Assembly: GCF_027596085.1 (NCBI RefSeq)
Contig: NC_072470.1
Coordinates: 3,027,034 to 3,091,033 of the forward strand
Length of the DNA stretch: 64,000 nt
Source of the DNA: Anoplopoma fimbria
Lineage: Eukaryota > Chordata > Actinopteri > Perciformes > Anoplopomatidae
Reading direction: 5' to 3'
Positions 15,447-28,800 of the stretch are shown here, piece by piece (within the stretch, counting starts at the first letter, position 1; every line of letters starts with the position of its first letter). The position numbers and the translations under genes were made by a program. The notes beneath the pieces were generated by a model. It was not told the DNA's origin and ran no database searches. It saw only the letters and a program-made list of their open reading frames with translations.

Positions 15447-18400
15447 TATTCTTCTCTTATGTAAGTACCTGAATGTTTTCTTCATCTGATATGAAGAAGC
15501 TCTCTGTTTACATTTAACGGTACATTAGGAATACACAATGACTCCATGAATAATTCACTACAACCTTTAGCCTGTGAATACGCAGCGTATAGGAATGTCA
15601 AAACAGAAAATAAGAGATGAAACCGTCTCCTCTGAAATATGTTTATGTGGTTCAAAAGTCAGTGTAGCATCCATAATGCTGAAGATCATGAACAAGAACA
15701 GAGAGCAGTAATACAATACTGATAGTACGGCTTCCTGATTCCTGCACCGAAGCCTGCAGAGCGTTGATATTTGTCTTCATGGTTGTCAAATAAAAGCTGG
15801 TACTCAATTAATCATAATGTGTATAGTTCCATATCTTTAATTTAATAAATTCAACAATTAAATGGTCCAGAACATGGTCAAAATAAAACCCTGGTTAGGA
15901 AATGATGGGATTCTGTTCACTGAAATGCCAGAGCTTGTTGAGTTGAGATTACTCTGTAATCGTATTTAGACACTTGTTAGTGACTGCCTTTTTTAAGAAA
16001 CATAAAAGCTTTAAAATTCACGAGTGGGATATTTACTGACATATTATATATATTGTGAAATAAAACGTTAAAATGGCTTCAGATTGTGTTAACTAGAAAA
16101 ACTTATTTACTTATAACTTAATATTCAGACTCATTTCCTGGTTTGAGGACTCATTCCTGCAGCACTCTATTGACTTTAGCGAGCGTATAGGTCTTATTGG
16201 AAATTTGTTTTTTTGTCATAAGTTGTGAAAAAAACATGAATATTGAAAAAACAACGATATGAAAAACAAGTGTTTTACTGTCGTTATCTAAACATATGAA
16301 GCGAACCATAGGAAAATATTTTTTTGTTTTGATTTGTTGATGATTTGATGTGTTATATTCAGCGCTTGTTTGAGCTCAAGGAGCTTCAATCTCACATCTT
16401 AATTATTTCTTCTACTGTTTAGTTTTTCTAAGTGTTTGGACATGATTCTGACATCCTCAATCTTCTCTGTCTCTCCTCTGTAAGTGTCTCTTGTGTTGTT
16501 TATTTCAGGCTGAGCAGCTCTTGAAGTCTGACTCGGATGTTAAGAGGAGAGAAAAGGAAATAAGTTGTAGCTCGTCGAGAAAGATTTTCCATTACAGACA
16601 TGTTTGAATTACATCGACAACTCCTCCAAGAGGCCCCGGCAGTAAATTCAGCTCCAGACCACGTTCGTCTGCTCGGGGCCCTCGGCTCTCATCGCCCTGC
16701 CAACGTTAGATTTACACCAAGCAACATGTCAGCAGGGTAATTTCCCAACTTCATCATCGATCTCAATAAAAACTGGTAATAATGGGACGGCTGACCCTGT
16801 TGGGTTGAAAATCCATTCACTGTGCTACAAAACAAGTAACTTCTTACTCTCCCAGGTGATGTAAGCCTTCAGCTATCAACTTGCTAACAATACACAGCCA
16901 ATCCATCATTTTGTTAGTGATTTATCTACCTGATCTGATTGACCTTGTCTCAAAGGCACCTGATTTGCACACTGAGCAGGTGGTGTGTAGTGAGAAAGAA
17001 ACACATAACCCAAACAAGGAGCATAAAGACGCTAAAAAAAGCCTCATAAAACTGTGGGAAACTGCAGAATTGGGATATGACTCTAAACATCCTGTTGCGA
17101 TTACATGCGTGTCCCCGCTTTGAGGCGTAGAATTAAGATCCACACAAGCACACATATTCATATATGTGTGTGTGTGTGATAGGAGCCGTCCCAACCAGAG
17201 CCCATAATGAGAAGCCACAGGCCAGAGGACATGTCATTAGCATTATCTCCCGGTGGAAGTGAAGGACGCAGCAGGCGGTGGATCTGTTTCATATCCAAAG
17301 CGGGACGACCATCACTCACCGTCTCTCTCCACCTCTGTCCCCCCATTCAAGTCTCCCCTGAGTTAACCATTAAAGCTATAATGTGGGTGTCATGTTTAGC
17401 GCCTCCTTTCCACAGCTGCTACTTTCCTTCTCTATCTTTTTCCTTCCTCTCCGAGCACGAATGCAAAACACAATCTGTCCTCGCTGTCAACTCGCCAGTT
17501 AAACGACATTTGAGAGTTTCCACATTTGGCACTTTCTACACGGAGACAGAATAAAGTCCTCGGCCACAGATCAAGGCCGGTGCTGCAACACCTCCATCTT
17601 ATATAACGTGTGAAGAAAATGTAATGAGGTGTTGGCGATTGCGGCCTGGAGGAAGATCGAGGAGGAGAAAAGGTCAGTGGACTCAAGTGGAAGCAACATT
17701 TCTCCCGCTGTGAGGTAAAAAGATTTACATTACAATTGTTTGACGCTTTTGCTCCGAAGTGGAGACAATGTGCTGCTTCTCTAACCGCTATGCTACCTCA
17801 AGTCAAAAGATTACAAAAAAAGTTGACATTTAAGTGCATGTAGTTTTACATTTATTCTCAAAATAAATAAGAATTATTCCTCTTCTGATAATTTTTTCTT
17901 ATCTCTGGCACTAATACTGAAAGTTTGAAAGCTTTATTCTTGACATTTTAACTCTATTATTAAAAATGCAAAATCAAAAAAATCATCTTTCTTGTCTCCT
18001 ACAAATCATAATTATATAATACAATTTTTTTCCATTGTGTTACACATGTGGAAATGCAATTTAGTTTTATGTCAGGGAAAATATTGTGGTTTTAGTTGAA
18101 TATTAATACAATAAAAACTTGTTACTTTTGACTTTTCTGATATTTAATCACAACCACAATCTGTCTCTTTACCAAATGTTTTAAATACTTAAACCTATGA
18201 TGTAAATCTTCAGCGGACAAACAAGCACAAACAAGAGACGTGATGTAACGGTGCATTAACTCCAGGTCCACATAAGTTTTGCAATATTAATTCAGTATTT
18301 CTACTCCTCTGGCTTCCAGTAAAAATGTAGAGACATGATTAAAATATTTTATTGAGTACTTGTTCACGCTTGCTGGTTTTGCATCTGCAGGAGCTGAAGA

Positions 18401-21400
18401 CTAAGAATAATTTAGCACAAAAGATCAGGTTATCCAGCTCATTCTCATTCAACTCTCTTTTATAAATGTATCTTCACTGGCCTGCTTCTATTATTCTAAT
18501 GTGGGGGTTTAATATTTCATTTAATTCTAGGCTTCATTAAGGACTGCATGTGTTTGTAGCATTGATTCAATAAGAACAGGATCAAGTTTAAAGCTGGGGT
18601 TTATCTCCTGTGACCTTTGCACACTTTTACCAATAAGCACAGTGTTGTTGTTGTTGTTGTTATTATTATTATTGCTTATTTAATATGGTTAATCCCAAAG
18701 TGGGAGGATGTTCGACCCTGAGCCACAGCAGGCTGTCGATGCTACTGTCTACTGTGAGGCCATCTGTGTTTGAACATGCAGGTCAGCAGGAGTTTATGTG
18801 TTTATGCAAACAAGTGTAGCGATAAATGACAGAGAGATGCTCAAGAAATAAACTAAATTCAACATCCTAAGGCTAAAAGAAGCTCTTAATTGCCCAATAA
18901 ATATTTTATTTTGTCTCTTATATGTGAACCTACAAAAAACATCTAATATATTTTATTAATTAAATATTAATATTTGTCTATTTTAATTAAATGGTATTAT
19001 TAATCCAATGCAAAAACATTTATTCTGATTTAATTTACATTTTTATTTGATTTAATTTACTTTTCTTTTTAATTAAAGTGGATTTTAAGTTTCAGTAATT
19101 CATGATTCAATTTGTTTTAATATTGGATATAATTGCATTTTTTAAATCTTACAGGAAATACAGCTGAAACATTGCATTAATAAATTAAGTTTACTCGTAA
19201 AAAATTGCAAACTCAATCCGTCAGTATTTCTAAAAACCTGTATATGACCTCAAATGCATCATGGAGTTTTTTCCTTCTATATGAGAACCCTTTTATCAAT
19301 TATAGTCTTGGTGAATGAATGTCTGTAATAAAACTGAGGTGGAGAGTTTTTTCCTGACCTGGTAAGAAAACCATCGTCTTCCTTAGGTGTGATGAATTTA
19401 TCTGGACAATATTTGGCTTTTTATTAAACCCATATGTTAGCCGAAAGTCTGCACTTTCTAGCTTTGAGATGACGAATTACAGGAATTGGTTGAAGCTGTG
19501 TGATCATAAAGTCTGTTCTCAGTAAAAGGTGTAAAACCCCTCTGATTTCAAACCATCTGTCCAACCTGACACTGTTTTAAATCTCAGTAGCAGCCAGACA
19601 TGACCAGCTGTTCCACCCAACACCTTTCAAAAGAGCACAAATATTTTATTCTAATGAGATAAAAATACCAAACTGTGTCTCTCAGATGTGACCTCCCTGA
19701 CTTCTTCTCAATGTCACACTGTTTTATTCTTCTCGGTTACATCACCGTCACTCTTTATCATCACAATGTCACGCTGCATCACCTCCATGTCTCGGACTCT
19801 CTGCAGACATTCAACACAACAGAGGAGTTTCTGCACGACGTGACATTGCTGGATTTATCTTGAACGTTTATTATGCTGTCGAAGTCTTAATTAATTGTTT
19901 TCACTCGTACATTTATCATCAGTTTCATAATTTAATGCAAGACTGTATCACCTTTGAGAAAATTATGAAAACATTGTTTTTCTAAGTTGATTTCACAAGC
20001 AACAAAATGCACTGCTGCTCAATTGATTCAGCCCCAAATCACCCAGAATACACTGCAGCTAAAACACAAGATGACATGAATGTCCCTTGTTCATGATCAG
20101 AACAAACTCTCCGTCTCTCTCGTTGATCTTGTCGTCATTCTCCACTTACGGAACAACACTAAATGTTCACAGCAGTTTTTCTTGAGATTGGTCAAATGCA
20201 TTATGGGAAATGTAGTACAAGCTTTTAGCAGAGTCACCACGAGTGACAGCCAGACATTCCTTATATTGTTGTTTTCGTGATTAGTTGGGCTACGCAACGA
20301 TGCCATCAATTTGCATGTGAGTGCAAGTTTTTTGACAACAAAAAAAATGTACTGCTGCAAAAAAAGGCTTATATTCGTGGATTTGGTCACTCCAATTTGT
20401 TTTCTTGCTATCTTTGCGGTACTCACTACTGATCCACTTGGCCTCGGGGTCGTGGACGCTGAACTCCGGTTTATACAGATCCGCCACCGTCAGTCTGGAC
20501 TGGCTGCTGCTGGGGAGCTCCGCTGGGAGAAAACACAGTAAACTCAAAGTCAAATCCAGTCTATTCTATAAACAGTTTCATCCCTTGAGAACAAACTAGC
20601 ACATAAACAGCTGACCTACCAGGTGTGAGGACGACCACGGACATGGTGATGAGCGAGCAGACCGCCACGATCACCAGCAGAGAGATGGCGATGCCCTTCC
20701 AGTTCCTCTGTGGGGGGCTGACGTCCACAAACTCCTGCAGACACACACAAAAAACACAGAGTTAGCATTGGTGCATCACCCTGATCGGACCGTGTATAAT
20801 GTAGGCTGTAACTACAAGTTATAAAATACACACATGGCCAATAGTATGTGGACACCCAGGCATTGTACTTATACGTGATTGCTGTCATCTTAAAACAAAG
20901 GGCGTTCATCTTCCACTCTTCTGGTTTCAGGCTTTCCATCAGATGTGCTGGATTTTAAACAGTTGTTTGATGCATATTAATGCTCTTAATGTAATTGTTT
21001 TCCCTATATTTGTGAAAGGGACTTCTAACAAGAGTAACAACATTTGAAAACCAGTATTTTAGTTACTTATAACCTCAAAAAGATAAATCTAAGGAGATAT
21101 GTTCATGTGTAATTTTGTTATAAATGCATGATAAATTATCTTATGTATTCCTTGTTTTTATTCTTTTGTTTCCTTTGTTGACAGATTACTGTAATCCTTT
21201 ATTACTTCTCCCCATCTCCACAGAAAGAACAGCCTGTGCGTCATTTCTAAAAATTGATATCTGATTATAAAACCAGGGTCTAAGAAAGAAAGAGGAATAA
21301 AAAGGCAACCAGATTTCTGAAAGAACAAGATCTCAACAAATCAGAGACTTGTTATACATATTTTTTTCTCCTGTCTGAATATCCTGAATAAAACAAGGCT

Positions 21401-22772
21401 ATATTCGATGTTTTTCAAGGGAGAAAAGAAAAAAACATGATGATTGAAGCAGACTTAGCAGTCATCTCTGGTATCCAACCAGATTAATTGATTTTTGAAT
21501 TTTGCAGTGCAGCTGATGATTATCCACAAAAAAAGAGCCATCAGAGTACAAATCTTCTTGTGCACAGTACTTTTGTTTGTTTGATGTGAAAAATGTTGAT
21601 GCTCTCATCCGAACAAAAGACTCTTGGACGTTGAAATCTGTAACTTTCTACATAATGACATCTCTAACCCGACTGTCGAGAAGCTACTGGATTTACATAA
21701 TTTCTCTGGACTCATCTTTTCACTCACTTCAGGCTAGAATGATGAAAGTTACCTGAAGACTTAAAAAGAGAAAAATGATGCAAGAAGGTTTTTTTTCAGT
21801 TCAACTATGGATTTGGCGAGAAACCGGTGCGTGGACGAGCTTTTCCAGCAGCGACTCTGCAGGGTTCTGTAATAGGTAGCTGTCACATGGCGTTTAATTC
21901 ACCATTCTTCAGAGCTCGAGAAAAAAGACAGAGTGATACATCAAAGAAGTCAGTGTGAAGCCTCGTCCTCACATCAAACGTGTCACATTTAATGTTGACT
22001 CTTTTGCAGAAGTTCTGCTTGTTTCCTCTGTAAAACTACCGTGTAGACGAGTGAGCAGGAAACACATGTTGCTTTCAAAGTATGGGATTTGTTTTTGTGT
22101 TTGAGAAGAGACAGAAACATCTTGATAGCTGACAAGAAACCAACTTCCAGATAAATAAAACATAGAAAACGTTGGTTATGTCTCTGGTTATCACAATCAT
22201 GGCCGCTAGGAAATAGCTGGATAAAAATGCCGTTGTAATTAAAATTCCCTATGATAACAAATTATCTTGCACAAACATGACAGCACTCATTTGACTGTAA
22301 AATGTGCCAAATAACATGTCAATTAATAGTAAAAACTGCATACTGTAAGTGAGTTTTAAGAAGAAAATTCTTTGGAGGATGAGTTGGTGAATGAGACCCA
22401 AAGTCTGCACATTAAACATGAAGCCATTCTGCAGCTGGTTAGATTAGCTTAGTTTAGCACAAAGACTGGAAACAGGTGGAAACAGCTAGCCTGTCTCTAA
22501 AGTTAATGCTCACTATCTTTAATCTACAGAAAAATTGCATAAATCTTTTCTAAAACAGCCTTTGCCTTAAAAGAAACTGGATACATCATGTATACAGTAG
22601 AGTACACTATACTATTCCTACTAATACTACTATATAGTACTGATTGCAGTGTCACTGAAGGACTATAATCATCAAGATAAAAGGCACTAATGTGTCCAGA
22701 ACAATCTGTATCACATGTACCGCTGGGTGAGGAGGAAACTGTTTAATTAATGAAGCAAGAGAAACTGATTCT

Positions 22773-22841
<69 letters not shown>

Positions 22842-25800
22842 AGAGCCAGCATGCAGAGAATTAGCTCCGAGATGTTGAACTAATACTCAGACAGCAGTCG
22901 ATGGCCCAGTGGTGTGCAAAGAAGAATACACTCACTGCTGATTGTGTGTGTGTGTGTGTGTGTTCGTGTGTGTGTGTGTTAATGTGTGTGTGTGCCTAAA
23001 AGGAAGCTTAAGCAGACACAGTTCACTGCAACAGTCTGTTGATCGGACCCACTTCAGCGGAAAGTAAAGCAAGCGAGGAAATCAAGTGTGTGTGTCGGTG
23101 TTTGTGTTTACGAGTGTGTGTGTGTGTGTTGATTTTAAAGGGATAAAGACACAGAAATGGATCGACAATGTGGAAAGGAGAGAAGACTGTGAGGTTGATG
23201 GAAACCCATACAGGTTTCTACCTGAACAAACACATAAATAAATGTATATTTAGGACTAAAACATGCTGTTTGAGCCTAGATGTCAGTGACCTAAGACACT
23301 GACATCTAGGTGCTGGACTTTCTGTTTTATAACATAAACATCTCCAATCATGCTTATACCAACATAACCCATGTTATATAAATATACTCACAATCACTAT
23401 TTAACCAGTTTTACCAAACAATAGCCCAGTTATTTGAGAAATGGGATGAAATAATCTCAGAAAAAACACAACAAACAATGGATAAAAAATAAACTAATGC
23501 CATTAAATTAACTGAGAAAATCCAAACATTAAATAAAGACATTAAAACTGGACACTGTCAGTTTGACTGCAAGTTTTTTTTTACCAAAATAAAAGTGAAA
23601 TACTACAATTATGATGTACTTTCTTAACTGGAGAAGACTTTCTGGTATTTTGCACTATAACCTTTACTCTCCTGCTTTGTCAATTTTAGATTATTTCTAT
23701 CTACTGTTATATTTGACTCCTGTTTTATTCCGCTTGCGTTTCTTTAATATCTCGTCTTAATCCCTTTTTATGTCTTATATAACGCAATGCTTTTGTTGCC
23801 TTATTAGCCTATATGAAAGAACTCCAACACTACTTCTTAAAGACTCTCATTCCTTTTAAAATATTATTTCCTTGCCAATATATTACAGCAAGACTTCCTC
23901 AGCCTAGAAACAAAACAATACTCCATATTTTCTCCACACCAACATCATTTAGCATTTTATGTCATTATTCCATAACAGTATTATCTGTTTAAAGAGGTTT
24001 TCTGCAGCTGCACAGATGTGGTAATGCTCCAGACAGATGCTCCATCTATGATAATGACTTTATGATATCACACCTGCTCAAACACAGACAACATCATCAA
24101 CCACAGCTGACCTCCTGAAGACAACAGTGGGGATAAATGAGACTGCATTAATTCCTTTAAAATATGACAATATTAACATACTAAAACTCCCACAGTGTGC
24201 TGCATTTTTTAATCTACAAATAAATTAAAATAAATAAAATAAAGGTTCACCTCCTCACAGATGAATTAATTAAAATAAATAAATATATCCCCCTGTGTTG
24301 TCTCTGAATACCTCATCCTGCTGAGCCTCTTTTGGCTTCTTCTTGGTCGGGTCTTTGGATGCAGTCATTGTACCGAAGCCCTGGTCCTCTTCCTCAGCCT
24401 GAGTCCAGCGGACCTCCCGGTAATAACATCCAGAGACTGTCGGAGCGTCAATTTAGAGAGACTCGTCAAGCTGGCTTTAATCAGCACAAGGACCACTTCA
24501 GGGTGCTGCTTTCACAATAATCACAGGCTTTCGCTTTGTGGTCGCACAAAATAGTTTTTAAAAGTAATTTATATGTTGTTTATTAATATAATAACTGTAT
24601 AAAACATTTTCTAGATTTATATTTGAGTAATTAAAATTAAAATTTGATGTATTTTTTTGTCAATTGCTTTTATTTTGGGAATGTTTTTGCAAACATCCGG
24701 TGTCACTTTCAAGCTATATTCAGATGTTCAGTGTCTATTTTTTTTTTCTGTACAAATATGGATAATTATCTATCCATCTATCTATAAGTATTCATACCCC
24801 AATGTAGAATAACTGTTACAAGTAATACTCCTGCATTAAATACCTTACTTAAGTAAAGATACAAAAGTATTGGCATCAAAATGTACTTTGTATTTGCAAA
24901 ATAGCAAGTAACTATAGCTATCAAATAATATATTGGAGTAAAAAGTACAATATTTCCATTTTTTAACATTTATTTGTAGTGGAGTAGAAGTATAAAGTAG
25001 CAGCACATTGAAAGTACCTTAAAACAGTAGTTGAGTAAATGTACTCATACACATATATTCAGAGATGGACTAATTGATTTACAGCAGCTGAAAGCATTTA
25101 AAAAGTCATTATCTTTGTCATTAATTAAACAAAAATTAACATCTGTAGTTTAATGAATCTGTTTTCCTGACATATGATGTTGCACATGCCTTTATTTAAT
25201 TAAAATGATTAAAACATGCCATAGCATGGTATTTATATTCATAGTTTTATCCTGTGAGTATTCATATGGCAGCGTAATATTCCCATAGGGACTCGGTCTT
25301 GCACTTTGTGGTATTTTTACCCCTGATGACGTCACTCTACTACTCCTACAGTATCACTTCAGGGACCAGTAACAGGCTTATAGCCGTGTGCATGTTAATC
25401 GGAGAAGGAAACGTTCCGAGGCTTCATGTGAAAATCTCCTCTGAGGGGAACGAAACGAGACAACCGAGCAGATCAGGAACCAGCTGGCTTTTTTTCCTGC
25501 TGCCATGTGACTGGATGCAAACTGATAGGTGTCACAAAGAGAAGCCCCGAAGATATAAACCCAAAGCCAAATACTGAGCCCACTATCCCAAAATAATGAA
25601 GATAACAGGAGGTGATAACGCAAATAAAGATGGACGACAATAGACAAACCAGCCTGCAGATATTAGTCTCTTCATGCGTTCATCTTCTTGATTATCTTCT
25701 AATGACAAAATGCTCCCACAAGGACAGAAAAGTATGAGCAATACTTAAAGTACCAAAATTAAAAGTACTCATTATGCAAGGTAAAGGGATTATATCATCC

Positions 25801-28800
25801 TTCTAGAGCCTAACGCATAAATAAAGGTCTTGTAGTTAAGTAAAAGTATTGATACCACAGTGTAGAAACAACAAACTGTTACAAGTAAAATATATCACTT
25901 AAGTAAAGAATTCAAAATATACTTTGAATCGGCAAAGTAGCTAGTAACTTTAGGTAATATATTGGGAGTAAAAAGAACAATATTTTCATTTTTAAAGAAT
26001 TTATTTGTAGTGGAGTAGAAGTATAAAGTAGCATAAAATTAAGGGTACCTGAAAACAGTAGTTGAGTAAATGTACTTATACACATATATTCAGAGATGAA
26101 GTAATTGATTTACAGGAGCTGAAAGCATTTAAAAAGCCATCAGTCATTATCTAAGTCACTAATTAATTGAAAATTCACATCTGTAGTTTGATTAATCTGT
26201 TTTCCAGACTCATTATGCAGGTTTATTGGATTATATCATTTTCTGATCTTCAGATTGAAGGGTTGAGGAAGGATACTCTAATAAAGAGACGTGCAGAAAC
26301 GTGAGTGCGTACAGCTCGATGTGGACTGAAATAGCAGGTGTTCATGGTCGAGTGAAGACTGGAGGAAAAGTGGCAGCAGATCGAAAAATCCTGAGGCAAG
26401 CAGAGAGGAAGAAGTAAAGAGCGTGGAGAAGAAAAGATCCTCAAAGCTTGTTCGCCCTCCTCATTAAATATTTAACGAGGGAATCAGAGAGCACATGGAA
26501 ATGATCTCTCTCTCTCTCTCTCTGACCTCTGCTGGTGTTTGGGAAGTTCACTAACGTTCCCGAAGGCTGAAATCCACAAACAACAACATATCGTGTATAT
26601 TTGTAGATGCATTACGACTTCTAGTATTTGTGCACCAGCCTTCATGCATTTTTTTTGTCAATTTAAACTCATGCACGTTCACTCATGTTGATTTATGAGC
26701 GTGCATTTGCTTTGCAACAACTACTAATATGCAGCCTGCAGAACCAAATGATTATTTAGCCGATGACTTGATTTATTGGAGAAGGTTAGAACATATTAAA
26801 TGATTAAATCACACTTTTATCTGTTTGGTGCTTTTACAGATTTATTTTATGATCTTTTTTTCTTGTAAGATATGAGGTAGTTTTGAGCCTCTTGGCCTCC
26901 TGGAAAAATCCAAAGTAAAACACTCTTACTCCATTGTTACTTTAAGCCTTCTAACTTTTTTATGTTTTATTTTTTTGCCAGCAGCACTTTGTTTTATGGG
27001 TCACAAGACAAAACAGTTGAGAGTCTTTAACTTCTTCTGCTTCCTAATCAGGGACAGACTAACACCTGGGACTCCAGGTGAATGTAATTAACCTGCTGCC
27101 TGCACGGAAACCTGCAGGTCTCTGAGTCTGGAACCACTGACGTTAGGTTTAATAGTGTGTTTTTTAGATAAGGAAGCCTCCTAAGTGGGTTAATTGACCC
27201 AGAAGGATCCGAGGTGAAGTCCTGATAAGAGCCGGTTAAAGTCTGGAAGAAAGTGCTTCAATGCATCGTCACTTAATTATACAGGCTGATGTTACTCAGT
27301 TGTCTTCTTAAGATTTCGTCAGACCAAATGTGAAATTCATGCAGTAAAAAAACACCTGTTATTCTGATTTTAATCCAAAATGGCTACTCAAATGTTAGCC
27401 TTGTGATAATATAATTAAAATTAAATGTAAATGAGCTACTTTTACATATTTGGAGGAGATTGTTATCAAGATTATTCTCTCTAGTACCATTTTTTTAATC
27501 ACTTGAAAGCATTTCTCTCTGTATATTTGTCCATGCATCCATGTTGTGTCCATTATTATGTCATTGTTCCAGTGTGGTAAAGAGCTAAATATAATATATG
27601 CAGCTTGAAATGGCAAAAATAAGAGGTTCAACCCAGAACAAATATGTAAATTACAACCGTCCTAACAGCTTTGACTCTATCCAGACAAAGAGGTAAATTA
27701 TATGTATGGAATATTTCAGATTTTACTTCACGTAGCAACACAAAACAGTGTTTGTTTTCATGTAGTTTTTCAAAATATAAAAGCTTATAACAAAGAGCCA
27801 ACAAAAAAGAATAAAGCCATTGTCTTACCGCTCATAAAGAACGGACCAACCTGTAGATAATCATAATAAAACAAACAACACTCCCTTCCTTGCACATTAA
27901 TTCATATTCCTTGGGTTTTGCAGAAGTGTGGGAATGCTTTAAATCTGCTCAGGGCCTAAATGTCCATTTATAGAAATGCTAAACTGCTAAACAGCACTGG
28001 CACAAACAATAAGCTGTGTGTGGGAGTAGTAGTGCAGCTGGCACATGAAAGCAGCTACCTGCAAAACAGATTAATCATCACCATGAAAATACGCACGCAT
28101 ACTTTAATATATGCAGAGGTTTTTCAAAAACAAACCACAAAATGAACTCTCTAGATCAAAATGTAATTATTTACACAACAGCTAATAAAAGCTTCCATGA
28201 CTAAAAGACAAACTGAAATCTGTCAGTGGATCGGATAGTAGAAGATCCACTACCTTGACCCAGAAAAAAGTAGGTCAGGGTTTCCTGAGTGACCCATTAA
28301 CCGCCCTGCAGGACGTGATGGGGCTTCTGCCAGCCGAGCATCCGGAGAAATACTGTCAAAAAACTAACTGAACGGTTGGAAATTGCGCCGATGTTTGACG
28401 TCTCGGCCTCCAGAGACTCCTTAGTCATATTAGTTTAATTAGTGTGAGTGCAGATGTCTTTAGTAGACACGTTTCTGGATCCAACACAACCAGAAACTAG
28501 CATAAGAGACTGACAAATGTATGAACAGACGGGTCAATTAACCATTTAGTTGTCAACAAAAACAATGTTATAATTGGAAACAATTTTGTTATTTGATTGT
28601 CAACTTTTAAGCCAAAAAAACAAACAAATATTGCACATTTTTGGTTTTTTAATTGCAACGATTTGCTGCTTTTCTTCGTCTTCTGTGATATTAAACCCAG
28701 TTCTTTAAGTTTGGGAGCGTTGGTCAGACCAAACAATTGGAAGATGTCCCTTTTAGTGTTTGGATAATTTGGATACTGATACTTATAGACAAAACAATTC

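Noticed and set aside
16881..17686. Possible gene in the GC-richer part of dpp10 intron 3
   Set aside because: Short frames on both strands without family resemblance, and no consistent splice-bounded exon; possibly conserved noncoding DNA.
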